Part shown: positions 44,683-59,363 of the stretch, piece by piece
Numbering within the stretch: the first letter of the stretch is position 1
How the letters are laid out: the number at the start of each line of letters is the position of its first letter
Source: Comamonadaceae bacterium
Lineage (GTDB): Bacteria; Pseudomonadota; Gammaproteobacteria; Burkholderiales; Burkholderiaceae_C
DNA length: 64,000 bases
Reading direction: 5' to 3'
Assembly: GCA_027488735.1 (NCBI GenBank)
Contig: JAIYBB010000004.1
Coordinates: 372,001-436,000, forward strand
Notes under the pieces: generated by a model
The model's database searches: none
The model's input: only the letters and a program-made list of their open reading frames with translations
Told to the model about the DNA's origin: nothing
Made by a program: the position numbers and the translations under genes

Positions 44683-47304
44683 GTGAACGCTACTGCCTCT
44701 GACTTCAGGCAACGTAAAACGGAGTTATTGAACCGTTGTGCTGCCACACAAAGTCTTTCAAAGGCAGCACTCATACACCAGCATTTGAAACTGCTCAGCG
44801 ATTTATGCGACGACGCATTGAAGTCGCTTTGGCAACGTGCGGGCATGCCTGAGAGCTTTGCGCTGCTCGCTGTTGGTGGATACGGCAGGCAAGCCTTGTT
44901 TCCCTATTCTGATGTGGATGTGTTGGTATTGTTGCCGGACGATATTGCGTTAGATGCAGATGAAGCGCTCAGATCCCGTATAGAAGTATTTATCGGTAGT
45001 TGCTGGGATGCAGGCTTGGAAATTGGCTCCAGTGTTCGCCAGTTGAACGAATGCCTGTCGGAGGCGGCAGCAGACATCACGGTCCAAACCGCCATGTTGG
45101 AATCGCGCTTGTTGGTAGGCGACGCAGCCCTCATGGATGCGTTCAGTGTGGCCTTCAAAAGCCAACTCGATCCTCGCGCCTTTTTCACAGGCAAAACCTT
45201 GGAGATGCATCAACGCCACAGCAAGTTTGACAACTCGCCTTATTCGCTGGAGCCCAATTGCAAAGAATCCCCGGGCGGGTTGCGTGATTTGCACATGCTG
45301 TTGTGGCTGACCAAAGCCACGGGTCTGGGTTCTACTTGGTCAGACCTGAGTTCTCGCGGCATGGTCACAGCCTTAGAAATGCGACAACTCAAACGCAACG
45401 AAAACCTGTTGTCGCTGATGCGTTGGCGCCTGCACTGGTCGGCCGGCAGACGCGAAGACCGCCTGGTGTTTGATTTGCAGTCAACGCTTGCCATTGAACT
45501 GGGCTTAGTCGCCAACACGCAAGAGGCCAAGCGGGCACGTGCGGCCAGTGAAGCTTTGATGAAGCACTATTACTGGGCCGCCAAAGCGGTCACCCAGCTC
45601 AACCAAATCATCCATCTGAACATCGAAGACTGGCTGTTCGACCAAGGCCAAGCACACCCGCCCCGCCCATTGAATGATCGCTTTTTGGATAAATCAGGCA
45701 TGCTTGAAGTGGTTGATGACGGTTTGTACCAGCGCCAGCCCCATGCCATTTTGGAAACGTTTTTGGTTTACCAAGAAACCATCGGTATCAAAGGTTTTTC
45801 AGCCCGAACCTTGCGAGCGCTTTACAACGCACGCGGATTAATGAACGCGGCGTTTCGACGCGACCCGGCCAACCGCGCCATGTTCATGCGCATCCTACAA
45901 ACACCACAGGGCATCACCCATGCTATGCGCTTGATGAACCAAACCTCGGTGCTGGGTCGTTATTTATGGGTGTTTAGGCGCATCGTTGGTCAAATGCAGC
46001 ATGACTTGTTTCATGTGTATACCGTTGACCAGCACATATTGATGGTGCTGCGCAATGTGCGGCGTTTTTTTATCGTTGAGCATGCGCATGAATACCCGTT
46101 TTGTTCGCAACTCGCTGCGGGTTGGGAGCAGCCCTGGATTTTGTATGTGGCTGCGTTGTTTCACGACATTGCCAAAGGCCGGGGCGGCGACCATTCTGAC
46201 CTGGGTGCCAAAGAGGTCTTGCTTTTTTGTCGCCAACACGGCATCGAAAAAAAAGACCAGCAGCTGATTGAATTTCTCGTCAAGCACCATCTCACCATGA
46301 GTCATGTGGCGCAAAAAGAAGATTTAAGCGATCCGGATGTGATTCACGCGTTTGCAAAACGCGTGGGCAATGAACGCTATTTGCGCGCTTTGTATTTGCT
46401 GACAGTGGCTGATATTCGAGGAACCAGTCCCAAGGTGTGGAATGCATGGAAAGGCAAATTGCTGGAAGACCTGTACCGGGCCAGCGCGGCCGTGCTTGGT
46501 GGTCAGTCGCATGACCCGCATGCATTGGTTGAAATGCGCAAGCGCGAAGCCCTAGAAACGCTCAATTTGTATGCCATGCCTTTTGAGTCGCATAAAAATT
46601 TGTGGGACACCTTGGATGTGGGCTACTTCATGCGACACGAGGCGACGGATATTGCATGGCATACCCGCCAACTCTCGCGGCCATTGGCCTTGGCCAAAGC
46701 GGCAGGACAAGCTGCCGGTGTCACTGTCAAAGCCCGCTTATCGCCGCTGGGCGAAGGCTTGCAAGTGATGGTCTACACGCCAGACCAAACCGATTTGTTT
46801 GCGCGTATTTGTGGTTACTTTGACCAGGCCGAGTTCAATATTCAAGACGCCAAAGTCCACACCGCCAAAAACGGTTATGCGCTTGACACCTTCCAAGTGG
46901 TGACACCCATGTTGAATGTGCATTACCGTGAACTCACCCCGATGGTGGAAAACGGCTTGAAAGAGGCGATTGAAAACGGCGGGCCCTTGCACAAACCCCG
47001 AAAAGGCGGACGTGTGTCGCGTCGAGTCAAAAACTTTCCGGTCGCTCCGCGTGTGCGTTTGCAACCCGATGAAAAAGCCCAGCGTTGGTTGTTGAGTATT
47101 TCTGCCAGTGACCGAGCCGGGTTGCTTTATGGCGTGGCGCAGGTGCTGGCACAGCATCACATCAATGTTTTGCTGGCCAAAGTCAGTACCTTGGGCGAAC
47201 GCGTCGAAGATACTTTTCTGATCGATGGTGCCGCGTTGCAGCACAACCGAACGCAAATTGACTTGGAAACCCAGTTGCTGGATGTGCTGGTTGCAGGCGG
47301 TTGA
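44683..47304 (+). CDS. glnD: Bifunctional uridylyltransferase/uridylyl-removing enzyme GlnD
   Basis: An 873-residue nitrogen sensor that uridylylates PII (GlnB/GlnK) under low nitrogen and reverses it under high glutamine. The nucleotidyltransferase motif is GGYGRQALFPYSDVDVLVL. The HD domain has LFHDIAKGRGGDHSDLGA, and two ACT domains close the protein (about residues 690-760 and 790-870). GTG 44683 is the start, 3 bp after the map stop. The start codon choice follows the short spacing and the open frame; no strong ribosome site is visible. Confidence 0.94.
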   Translation: MNATASDFRQRKTELLNRCAATQSLSKAALIHQHLKLLSDLCDDALKSLWQRAGMPESFALLAVGGYGRQALFPYSDVDVLVLLPDDIALDADEALRSRIEVFIGSCWDAGLEIGSSVRQLNECLSEAAADITVQTAMLESRLLVGDAALMDAFSVAFKSQLDPRAFFTGKTLEMHQRHSKFDNSPYSLEPNCKESPGGLRDLHMLLWLTKATGLGSTWSDLSSRGMVTALEMRQLKRNENLLSLMRWRLHWSAGRREDRLVFDLQSTLAIELGLVANTQEAKRARAASEALMKHYYWAAKAVTQLNQIIHLNIEDWLFDQGQAHPPRPLNDRFLDKSGMLEVVDDGLYQRQPHAILETFLVYQETIGIKGFSARTLRALYNARGLMNAAFRRDPANRAMFMRILQTPQGITHAMRLMNQTSVLGRYLWVFRRIVGQMQHDLFHVYTVDQHILMVLRNVRRFFIVEHAHEYPFCSQLAAGWEQPWILYVAALFHDIAKGRGGDHSDLGAKEVLLFCRQHGIEKKDQQLIEFLVKHHLTMSHVAQKEDLSDPDVIHAFAKRVGNERYLRALYLLTVADIRGTSPKVWNAWKGKLLEDLYRASAAVLGGQSHDPHALVEMRKREALETLNLYAMPFESHKNLWDTLDVGYFMRHEATDIAWHTRQLSRPLALAKAAGQAAGVTVKARLSPLGEGLQVMVYTPDQTDLFARICGYFDQAEFNIQDAKVHTAKNGYALDTFQVVTPMLNVHYRELTPMVENGLKEAIENGGPLHKPRKGGRVSRRVKNFPVAPRVRLQPDEKAQRWLLSISASDRAGLLYGVAQVLAQHHINVLLAKVSTLGERVEDTFLIDGAALQHNRTQIDLETQLLDVLVAGG

Positions 47305-47313
47305 ATCTGCAGT

Positions 47314-51349
<4,036 letters not shown>

Positions 51350-51359
51350 CGCCAGACCT

Positions 51360-54300
51360 TCATACGCTTTCAGCCATGCTGACGGCAGCTTCCATGTCCA
51401 CCGCCACAATGCGCGAGACACCTTGCTCTTGCATGGTCACCCCAATGAGTTGTTCAGCCATTTCCATGGCAATCTTATTGTGCGAGATAAACAAGAACTG
51501 CGTTTCCTTGGACATGCTCGAGACAAGTTTGCTGTAGCGTTCTGTATTGGCGTCATCCAAAGGCGCATCCACTTCGTCCAACAAGCAAAACGGCGCAGGA
51601 TTGAGTTGGAAAATGGCGAACACCAGAGCAATGGCTGTGAGGGCTTTTTCACCACCAGAGAGCAAGTAAATGGTTTGGTTCTTTTTGCCGGGGGGCTGCG
51701 CCATGACCTGCACGCCAGAGTCCAGAATTTCATCGCCAGTCATGACCAGTTTGGCCGTGCCACCACCAAACAACTCGGGGAACATGAGACCAAAATGGTG
51801 ATTCACCGTGGCAAATGTGTCGGAGAGTAATTCGCGGGTTTCGCCATCGATTTTTCGAATCGCATCTTCCAAGGTATTGATGGCTTCGATCAAATCAGCT
51901 GATTGGGCATCGAGGAATTGCTTGCGCTCGCTGGCAGTTCCGAGTTCTTCCAATGCCGCTAAATTGACCGCACCCAAGGATTGAATCTCTTTTTGTAACT
52001 TGTCAATTTCAGTTTGCAAACCATGAAGCTTGATGGCTTCCTCAGCAATGGAGGCTTCGATGGCTGTGGTGTCCGCTTCGGCTTCTTGCAAAAAACGTTC
52101 GTATTGTTCAAAACCGATACGGGCCGCTTGTTCTTTGAGTTGCGCATCCACAATGCGTTGGCGTAGCGGCTCGAGTTCGCGCTCGATGCGAAGCCGGTCT
52201 TCGTTGCTGGCGCGCAAGCGCGCGGTTAAGTCGTCATAAGAAGAGCGTTTGGCTGCCAAAAGGTTCTCGCGCTCCAGCTTGAGAGCCAAAGCATCTTGCA
52301 ACCCAGCTTGGGCGGCAGTGTCTGACAGCGCGGCCAATTCAGCCTGTTGTTTCTGCAATTCGGTTGCAAGTTGTTCGAGCTGTTGAGCTGCGGTATCGCG
52401 TGTACGTTGCAACTCCTCCAGTTTGGCGTTCAAGCTGCGCCATCCGAATTGGGCTTCCTGCAATTGGCGTTCTGTCTCACGCAGTTGTTCACGCGACTGT
52501 TGCAAAACTTGCTCGCTTGCTTGGGCTGTTTCATTCAAGCCTTCATAGCGCTCCTGGGTCTGGGCCAGTTGCATGTCCAAGCTTTCGAACTGCGCTTCTT
52601 GTGCCTGTGCACGGTCATGCAAGGTAAGCAGTTGGGCTTGCAAATCAACTGTTTCATTGGCCAATTGACCTTGGCGTGTTTTGATTTGCTCAGCCAATTG
52701 TTGGGCCTGCAGAAAATCAACATTCAACGCATGCGCCCGCGCTTGGTTCTGGGTGGCATCTTGCCGAATCTGTGTGCGTTGTAGTGATGCCTGCGTGGCT
52801 GTGGCTTCAGCCCGAACAAGCTGTGATCTTGCCTCCTCTGCCATCAGCGATTGCGCGCGAATTTGCTTGTCTAAATTTTCAATCTCTTGAGCACGGGCGA
52901 GCAAACCTGCTTGCTCTGTGTCTTGGGCATAAAAACTGACACTGTGCAAACCCACAGCATGACCCTCGGGCGTGAAAATTTGCTGACCCGACTGCAGCTT
53001 GCCACGCGATGACAGCGCTTCATCCAAGCTGCCGGCGGTAAAGCAACCGGTCAACCAGTCGCCAAACAGTGCTTGCAGGCTGACGTCATTGAGTTTGAGT
53101 TGGTCAAACAACTTTGGCAGCGGTGTGGGTGCGCTGGCAGCCACTGAAATCGCGGGTGAAAAGAAACTCAACTTGGCCGACGGTGCGTCTTTTGCAAACG
53201 CTTTGACAGTATCCATTTTGGAGACTTCAAGTGCTGCAAGACGCTCGCGCAAAGCCGATTCAAGTGCTTGCTCCCAACCCGGCGTGACATGCACGCGACT
53301 CCACAGCGGTTGCAAGCTTTGCAGGCCGTGCTTATTGAGCCAAGGACTGAGCCTTTCATCGCTGCGCAATTTTTCTTGTAATGCCTTCAAGGCTTGTTGG
53401 CGCGCTTGCAACTCAACCAACTTGGACGCTTCTTCATTGCTGTTGTGTTGCGCTGTCTTGCGGCTGGATTCGATGCCTTCCAGTGATGCCTCGAGGCTAT
53501 CGAGTTGCGCCTGTGTTTGTGCAGACAGTTGTTCTGCCTGTGCAAGCTGTTGTTGCAGTTGCGCCAAATGTTGTTCGTCAGGCGCATTCAAGGAACGGTG
53601 ATCGGCCTGAAGCCGGTCTAAGCGCAGTTGCAATTGACGGGTTTGCTCTTGCAAGCCGGACTGTTCTGCAGCCAACACTTTGATCTGTTGTTGCACTTGG
53701 TTGACTTGTTGAGATTGGTTTTGCAAGGCTTGCCTTGCGTTGCTTGACTGTGCTTCTAATTCAGGAAGATGCGTTTGCTGCGTGCCTTGAAGTTCTTGCA
53801 ATTGGTGGATTTGCAACTCAATAGCTGTCTTATCTGCATGAAGTTTTTCGGTGCTCGAAAGGGACTGGGCAGCTTGGTCGGTCCATTGTTGGGTTTGGGT
53901 TTGGATTTGTACCAGCCGGGCTTGCGCCCGCTCTCGGCCCTCTACAACAAAACGGATTTCAGCTTCTAAGCGGCCTACTTCGGCACTGGCTTGGTACAAC
54001 TGCCCTTGGGCTTGATTGACTTGCTCGCCGGCTTCGTAATGGGCTTGGCGAATGGTTTCTACGCTGGACTCAACGTGTCTCAATTCCGCGGTTTTGGCTT
54101 CCAAGGAATTGGCGGCTTGTTCTGCTTGCTGATGCAAATGGCTTTGCTCGCTCTGTGCTTCGGCACGTTTCAAAAACCATTGTTGGTGCTGGCGAAGGGT
54201 GACAAGCTTTTGTAAACCGTTGAATTTTTGGGCTACCTCTGCTTGTCTTTCGAGCTTGTCCAAATTGGCATTGAGCTCGCGCAATATGTCTTCAACACGG

Positions 54301-54875
54301 GTAAGGTTTTCGCGCGTGTCACTCAATCGGTTTTCAGTTTCACGGCGGCGTTCTTTGTATTTGGAGACGCCTGCGGCTTCCTCTAAAAACAAACGCAGTT
54401 CTTCGGGTTTGGATTCAATGATGCGACTGATGGTTCCTTGCCCGATGATCGCGTAGGCGCGCGGCCCCAAACCGGTGCCCAAAAACACGTCTTGCACATC
54501 GCGTCTGCGAACCGGTTGGTTATTGATGTAGTAACTGCTGTTGCCGTCACGGGTCAATACGCGCTTGACCGCAATTTCTTCAAACTGGTTCCATTGGCCG
54601 CCGGCGCGGTGTGATTGGTTATCAAACACCAATTCCACACTCGCGCGACTGGCTGGTTTGCGGGTGTTGGTGCCATTGAAGATAACGTCTTGCATGGATT
54701 CGCCGCGCAATTCGCTGGCTCGGCTTTCTCCCAACACCCAGCGAACAGCGTCAATGATGTTGGACTTACCACAGCCATTGGGGCCGACGACACCCACGAG
54801 TTGTCCAGGTAGCAAAAAGTTGGTGGCGTCGGCAAACGATTTAAAGCCAGACAACTTGATGGAATTGAGACGCAC
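51360..54875 (-). CDS. smc: Chromosome segregation protein SMC
   Basis: A 1171-residue ATPase starting at GTG 54875 with AAAAAGG at a suitable distance. The Walker A motif is GPNGCGKSN in the N-terminal head, and the C-terminal head has LSGGEKALTAIALVFAIF and the Walker B LLDEVDAPLDDAN. Long coiled coils rich in Gln, Glu and Ala flank a hinge at roughly residues 500-650. SMC with ScpA and ScpB compacts and separates chromosomes; scpA and scpB are not in this window. Confidence 0.95.
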   Translation of the reverse strand: MRLNSIKLSGFKSFADATNFLLPGQLVGVVGPNGCGKSNIIDAVRWVLGESRASELRGESMQDVIFNGTNTRKPASRASVELVFDNQSHRAGGQWNQFEEIAVKRVLTRDGNSSYYINNQPVRRRDVQDVFLGTGLGPRAYAIIGQGTISRIIESKPEELRLFLEEAAGVSKYKERRRETENRLSDTRENLTRVEDILRELNANLDKLERQAEVAQKFNGLQKLVTLRQHQQWFLKRAEAQSEQSHLHQQAEQAANSLEAKTAELRHVESSVETIRQAHYEAGEQVNQAQGQLYQASAEVGRLEAEIRFVVEGRERAQARLVQIQTQTQQWTDQAAQSLSSTEKLHADKTAIELQIHQLQELQGTQQTHLPELEAQSSNARQALQNQSQQVNQVQQQIKVLAAEQSGLQEQTRQLQLRLDRLQADHRSLNAPDEQHLAQLQQQLAQAEQLSAQTQAQLDSLEASLEGIESSRKTAQHNSNEEASKLVELQARQQALKALQEKLRSDERLSPWLNKHGLQSLQPLWSRVHVTPGWEQALESALRERLAALEVSKMDTVKAFAKDAPSAKLSFFSPAISVAASAPTPLPKLFDQLKLNDVSLQALFGDWLTGCFTAGSLDEALSSRGKLQSGQQIFTPEGHAVGLHSVSFYAQDTEQAGLLARAQEIENLDKQIRAQSLMAEEARSQLVRAEATATQASLQRTQIRQDATQNQARAHALNVDFLQAQQLAEQIKTRQGQLANETVDLQAQLLTLHDRAQAQEAQFESLDMQLAQTQERYEGLNETAQASEQVLQQSREQLRETERQLQEAQFGWRSLNAKLEELQRTRDTAAQQLEQLATELQKQQAELAALSDTAAQAGLQDALALKLERENLLAAKRSSYDDLTARLRASNEDRLRIERELEPLRQRIVDAQLKEQAARIGFEQYERFLQEAEADTTAIEASIAEEAIKLHGLQTEIDKLQKEIQSLGAVNLAALEELGTASERKQFLDAQSADLIEAINTLEDAIRKIDGETRELLSDTFATVNHHFGLMFPELFGGGTAKLVMTGDEILDSGVQVMAQPPGKKNQTIYLLSGGEKALTAIALVFAIFQLNPAPFCLLDEVDAPLDDANTERYSKLVSSMSKETQFLFISHNKIAMEMAEQLIGVTMQEQGVSRIVAVDMEAAVSMAESV

Positions 54876-54934
54876 TGGTTACCTTTTTAATCAGAGGAAA
54901 TATTCAATAGGGATCAAACAAACCATCAGGCTGT

Positions 54935-55285
54935 CTAAGTTGTCGACAAGCGCTCGCGCCAATCGGTCAATTCATGTTGCATCTTGTTCAAGGATGGCAG
55001 CAAGGCGTCTACAAGTGGGGTTAGCTGGTCAGCGCTCAATTGCCGCGCTTTGGCCTCGACATCAATCAGTTCGTTGGCCAAGGTTTGGTTACACATAAAA
55101 GTCACATAACCTTTGAGTGTGTGAAGCAGCCTTTGCATTTCTGTGAGGTCTGATTCTGACAGTGCATTTTTCAGCGCTTGCAAGTCGCTTTGCAAACTAG
55201 ACACGAAAGTATCAGCCAGATTCAGCATCTGGTGATTATCGGTAGCAAAATCGCTGGCTCTGGCAGGATCTAGGAAAATATACAT
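54935..55285 (-). CDS. Histidine phosphotransfer (Hpt) domain protein
   Basis: A single-domain Hpt protein of 116 residues starting MYIFLDPARASDF (ATG 55285). An upstream ATG at 55306 would overlap the dapC start. The phospho-accepting H55 lies in LLHTLKGYVTFM, matching the HxxKG signature, in a four-helix-bundle pattern. It would relay phosphate between a hybrid kinase and a response regulator, neither of which is here. It diverges from the dapC operon and follows no kinase gene. The partner cannot be inferred from context. Confidence 0.7.
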   Translation of the reverse strand: MYIFLDPARASDFATDNHQMLNLADTFVSSLQSDLQALKNALSESDLTEMQRLLHTLKGYVTFMCNQTLANELIDVEAKARQLSADQLTPLVDALLPSLNKMQHELTDWRERLSTT

Positions 55286-55304
55286 GGCACCGATAATATC
55301 AGCC

Positions 55305-56507
55305 ATGAATCCCCAACTCTCTCGCCTTCACCCCTATCCATTTGAACGTTTGCGCCACTTGTTGGCAGGCGTCCAACCCAACCCGAATTACAAGCCCGTC
55401 AGCCTTGGTATCGGTGAACCTAGGCATGCCACCCCAGAATTGATGATTGAGGCCTTGAGAAAGCACCCCTCTGAATTAGCCACTTACCCTGCGACAGCCG
55501 GTTCGCCTGAATTCAGGCAGGCTTGCAGCGCTTGGCTCAAGCGCCGTTATGCGGTTGATGTCAATCCTGATACTGAAGTCTTGCCGGTCAACGGTTCCCG
55601 CGAGGCATTGTTTGCGTTTGCACAAACCGTGCTGGATGGCAACCCGCAAAGCATTGTGGTGTCGCCCAATCCCTTTTATCAAATTTATGAAGGGGCTGCT
55701 ATTTTGGGGAAGGCCCGCATTCATTACGCCCCTAGCTTGCCAAACAAAAACTTTGCTGTGGACTGGGACAGCGTGTCAGAAGACATTTGGCACCACACAC
55801 GCTTGTTGTTCGTGTGTTCACCCGGCAACCCTACTGGTGCGGTGATGCCCTTGGAAGAATGGCAAAAATTGTTCGCGCTCAGTGACAAATATGGTTTTGT
55901 CATCGCTTCTGACGAGTGTTACAGCGAAATATATTTTGGGAACTCGGCTCCTCTGGGCGGCTTACAAGCAGCCGCCCTATTGGGTCGTTCAGATTTCAAA
56001 CAACTGGTCTGCTTCACCAGCCTGTCCAAGCGCAGCAATGCACCCGGTTTGCGCAGCGGCTTTGTGGCGGGCAATGCTGCATTGATTGCGCCGTTTTTGC
56101 GCTACCGCACCTACCACGGCAGCGCCATGGGCGGTTTGGTGCAACAAGCCAGTATTGCCGCTTGGAATGATGAAACGCATGTGGTGCAAAACCGTGCGTT
56201 GTACAAAGCAAAATTTGAACAAGTCACCCCCCTGCTTGCACAGGTCATGGATGTTGCATTGCCTGATGCAGGTTTTTATCTGTGGGCCGCAGTTCCTGGT
56301 GGCGATGATGAGGCTTTCGCACGCGATCTGTTCACTCAATACAATGTCACGGTGTTACCGGGTCGTTATTTGGCCCGCGAGGTCAATGGCATCAATCCCG
56401 GTCAAGGCCGTATTCGCATGGCATTGGTCGCACAACCCGAAGAGTGCCTCGAAGCGGCACGCCGTATTGTTCAATTTGTTCAAACCCACTATCCATCACC
56501 ATCATGA
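55305..56507 (+). CDS. dapC: N-succinyldiaminopimelate aminotransferase
   Basis: A 400-residue fold-type I PLP aminotransferase. The PLP lysine is K242 in SLSKRSN, followed by [26 protein letters not shown] and [12 protein letters not shown] are also diagnostic. It makes N-succinyl-LL-diaminopimelate in the lysine and peptidoglycan pathway. ATG 55305 ([16 protein letters not shown]) matches the family start. ATG 55284, preceded by TAGGAA, would add 7 residues and is possible. The stop overlaps dapD (ATGA). Confidence 0.9.
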   Translation: MNPQLSRLHPYPFERLRHLLAGVQPNPNYKPVSLGIGEPRHATPELMIEALRKHPSELATYPATAGSPEFRQACSAWLKRRYAVDVNPDTEVLPVNGSREALFAFAQTVLDGNPQSIVVSPNPFYQIYEGAAILGKARIHYAPSLPNKNFAVDWDSVSEDIWHHTRLLFVCSPGNPTGAVMPLEEWQKLFALSDKYGFVIASDECYSEIYFGNSAPLGGLQAAALLGRSDFKQLVCFTSLSKRSNAPGLRSGFVAGNAALIAPFLRYRTYHGSAMGGLVQQASIAAWNDETHVVQNRALYKAKFEQVTPLLAQVMDVALPDAGFYLWAAVPGGDDEAFARDLFTQYNVTVLPGRYLAREVNGINPGQGRIRMALVAQPEECLEAARRIVQFVQTHYPSPS

Positions 56508-57328
56508 GCCAACAACTGCAATCCATCATTGACAACGCTTGGGAAAATCGTACCCAATACAGCCCGTCTGCGGCACCCAAGGAACTGGTCGATGCGGTCG
56601 AACACGTCATCGCTGAACTCAATGCAGGCCGCTTGCGTGTAGCAACACGTGAATCCGTGGGCAAATGGACCACACACCAATGGCTGAAGAAAGCTGTGTT
56701 GTTGTCATTCCGTTTGAAAGACAACCATGTGGTGAAGGCTGGTGATTTGGGTTTTTACGACAAGGTGCAAACCAAATTTTCCAACATGGACGAAGCGCAG
56801 ATGAAAGCCAGCGGCGTGCGTGTAGTGCCACCTGCGGTGGCGCGCCGTGGCAGCTATATCGCCAAGGGTGCGATTTTGATGCCCAGCTATGTGAATATCG
56901 GCGCTTACGTAGATGAGAACACCATGGTCGACACTTGGGCCACTGTCGGCTCCTGTGCGCAAATCGGTAAGAACGTGCACCTCTCGGGTGGCGTTGGTAT
57001 CGGCGGTGTGCTCGAGCCTGTGCAAGCCAATCCCACCATCATCGAGGACAACTGTTTCATCGGTGCGCGTTCTGAGGTGGTTGAAGGCGTGATCATCGAA
57101 GAGAACTCGGTCATCTCCATGGGCGTTTACATCGGTCAAAGTACCAAAATTTACGACCGCGCAACTGGCGAAGTGACCTATGGCCGCGTACCCGCTGGTT
57201 CGGTAGTTGTGTCGGGCAATCTGCCCAGCGCAGACGGCAAATACAGTTTGTATTGTGCGGTGATCGTTAAACGCGTCGATGCACAAACCCGTGCCAAGAC
57301 CAGCTTGAACGATTTGTTACGCGACTGA
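56504..57328 (+). CDS. dapD: Tetrahydrodipicolinate N-succinyltransferase
   Basis: A 274-residue enzyme (exactly the usual length) adding succinate from succinyl-CoA to tetrahydrodipicolinate. The left-handed beta-helix appears as hexapeptide-like repeats ([40 protein letters not shown]), with [20 protein letters not shown] in between. ATG 56504 overlaps the dapC stop; the longer upstream frame was rejected. It is followed by dapE after 2 bp, so dapC-dapD-dapE are co-transcribed. Confidence 0.95.
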   Translation: MSQQLQSIIDNAWENRTQYSPSAAPKELVDAVEHVIAELNAGRLRVATRESVGKWTTHQWLKKAVLLSFRLKDNHVVKAGDLGFYDKVQTKFSNMDEAQMKASGVRVVPPAVARRGSYIAKGAILMPSYVNIGAYVDENTMVDTWATVGSCAQIGKNVHLSGGVGIGGVLEPVQANPTIIEDNCFIGARSEVVEGVIIEENSVISMGVYIGQSTKIYDRATGEVTYGRVPAGSVVVSGNLPSADGKYSLYCAVIVKRVDAQTRAKTSLNDLLRD

Positions 57329-57330
57329 GC

Positions 57331-58503
57331 ATGTCGCAAACGCTTGATCTGGTTGAACAACTTATCGCTTGTCCGTCGGTCACGCCGCAGGACGCGCAAT
57401 GTTTGTCATTGATTGAACAGCGGTTGATACCGCTGGGGTTTGAGTGCGAACGCATGGACCAAGGCCCTGCAAATGCCGTGGTCAGCAATTTGTGGGCGAT
57501 CAAGCGCAGTGCAAATCCTCATGCCAAAACTTTGGTGTTTGCCGGACACACAGACGTCGTGCCAACCGGTCCATTGGACCAATGGAGCAGCGACCCGTTC
57601 ACACCCACGCACCGCGATGGAAAATTGTTTGGTCGAGGGGCCAGCGATATGAAAACTTCCCTGGCGGCGATGGTGGTGGCGACTGAACATTTTTTTAATC
57701 TTCACAAGCATGCGTCTTTTTCTGTGGCTTTCTTATTGACCAGTGACGAAGAAGGCCCTTCGGTGGACGGCACTGTCAAAGTGGTAGAGGCTTTGAAAGC
57801 GCGTGGAGAGCCTTTGCACTGGTGCATTGTGGGCGAGCCCACATCGGTGCACCGCATCGGCGACATGGTGAAAAACGGCAGACGCGGTACGCTGAGTGGC
57901 AAGTTACTGGTCAAAGGGATTCAAGGGCATATTGCCTATCCGCAACTCGCGCGCAACCCCGTGCACCAATTTGCACCTGCGTTAACTGAATTGACCGCCA
58001 TAGAGTGGGACAAGGGCAATGCTTATTTTCAACCGACCAGTTGGCAACTGAGCAATATCCACGCAGGAACAGGTGCCAATAATGTGATTCCTGGCGAAGT
58101 GAATGTGCAGTTCAATTTTCGTTTCAGCACCGAGTCAACCCCAGAACAATTGATAAGCAGATTCGAAGAGGTATTGCATCGCCATCTCTTGGAATTTGAC
58201 ATCAAGTGGACCTTGGGTGGCTTGCCATTCATCACCACGCCAGGTGAGTTGCTGGCGGTGGTGCAGTCAGCCATAGCGCATTGCACCGGCATACACCCCG
58301 AGCTGTCGACCACTGGCGGCACCAGCGACGCTCGTTTCATTGCACAAATCTGTCCACAAGTCATTGAATTCGGTCCGCCCAATGACAGCATCCATCAAAT
58401 CAATGAATATGTGCGACTCAACGATATCGATACTTTGAAAAATATTTACTGCGACATTCTTGAACGATTGCAACACGACTCAATCATCACTGGCCGCTCA
58501 TGA
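57331..58503 (+). CDS. dapE: Succinyl-diaminopimelate desuccinylase
   Basis: A 390-residue M20-family di-zinc peptidase. Metal and catalytic residues lie in [35 protein letters not shown] (catalytic and ligand Glu) and VGEPTS, with the late histidine in [14 protein letters not shown]. It produces LL-diaminopimelate in the succinylase branch of lysine and cell-wall synthesis. Its stop overlaps the prmB start by 4 bp. Length and motifs are regular. Confidence 0.94.
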   Translation: MSQTLDLVEQLIACPSVTPQDAQCLSLIEQRLIPLGFECERMDQGPANAVVSNLWAIKRSANPHAKTLVFAGHTDVVPTGPLDQWSSDPFTPTHRDGKLFGRGASDMKTSLAAMVVATEHFFNLHKHASFSVAFLLTSDEEGPSVDGTVKVVEALKARGEPLHWCIVGEPTSVHRIGDMVKNGRRGTLSGKLLVKGIQGHIAYPQLARNPVHQFAPALTELTAIEWDKGNAYFQPTSWQLSNIHAGTGANNVIPGEVNVQFNFRFSTESTPEQLISRFEEVLHRHLLEFDIKWTLGGLPFITTPGELLAVVQSAIAHCTGIHPELSTTGGTSDARFIAQICPQVIEFGPPNDSIHQINEYVRLNDIDTLKNIYCDILERLQHDSIITGRS

Positions 58504-59363
58504 CACTGACTGAGTTGATCGAAGATTGCGCTGCGAAATTGACAGCTGCCGGTGTGTCTTTCGGTCAAGGTACCTTGTATGCAGAAGACGAAGCCGCTTG
58601 GCTGGTGTTGTGGGGCATGGGCTTACCGCTAGACACTGACACCTCGTTGCTGGTCAAGGATATTGAAGACCAACAATTGGCAACTGTTTATGCTTTGCTT
58701 GAAAAACGAATTCAAACCCGTCTACCACTGGCCTACCTGACAGGTGAAGCCTGGCTTCAAGGCGTCTCGTTTCATGTAGACCAACGTTGCCTGATCCCGC
58801 GCAGTTTGATTGCCGAGACAATTGCTCAAGGAAGTATTGACCCGTGGTTGTCGCCTGAAAGCACCAGAGCTTTGGATGTCTGTACCGGAGGAGCCAGTTT
58901 GGCGGTGCTGTTGGCATTGGCCTACCCGCAACTTCAAGTGGATGCGTCAGATATTTCAACCCAAGCGCTTGAAGTCGCGCACATCAATATCGTCAGGCAT
59001 GGATTGCAAGACCGCATCAAGCCTTTTGTCAGCGACGGCTTGGCGCAAGTGCAAGGTGTTTATGACCTGATTGTTTGCAACCCGCCGTATGTCAACACGC
59101 AAAGCATGGCTGCATTACCCGCAGAATTTAAAGCCGAGCCTGACCTGGCTTTGGCGGGTGGTGACGATGGCATGGATTTCATTCGCCCTCTTTTAAAACA
59201 TGTGGCCGACCACCTGACTGAAAACGGCGTGCTGGTGCTTGAAATTGGGCACGAATCAAAACACTTTCACCTTGCATTTCCGCATATGCAAACCATGTAT
59301 TTGTCGACCAGTGCAGGTGATGAACACGTACTGTTGATCACCAAGCAGGCTTTAGAAACATGA
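58500..59363 (+). CDS. prmB: 50S ribosomal protein L3 glutamine methyltransferase PrmB
   Basis: A 287-residue SAM-dependent enzyme that methylates a glutamine in ribosomal protein L3. The catalytic NPPY motif reads CNPPYVN. Motif I is slightly altered, [14 protein letters not shown] rather than a DxCTGSG form, and [11 protein letters not shown] precedes it as in PrmB. PrmB versus PrmC (release-factor methylase) is decided by the position after dapE and by RSLIAE. It overlaps both neighbours by 4 bp. Confidence 0.87.
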   Translation: MTLTELIEDCAAKLTAAGVSFGQGTLYAEDEAAWLVLWGMGLPLDTDTSLLVKDIEDQQLATVYALLEKRIQTRLPLAYLTGEAWLQGVSFHVDQRCLIPRSLIAETIAQGSIDPWLSPESTRALDVCTGGASLAVLLALAYPQLQVDASDISTQALEVAHINIVRHGLQDRIKPFVSDGLAQVQGVYDLIVCNPPYVNTQSMAALPAEFKAEPDLALAGGDDGMDFIRPLLKHVADHLTENGVLVLEIGHESKHFHLAFPHMQTMYLSTSAGDEHVLLITKQALET

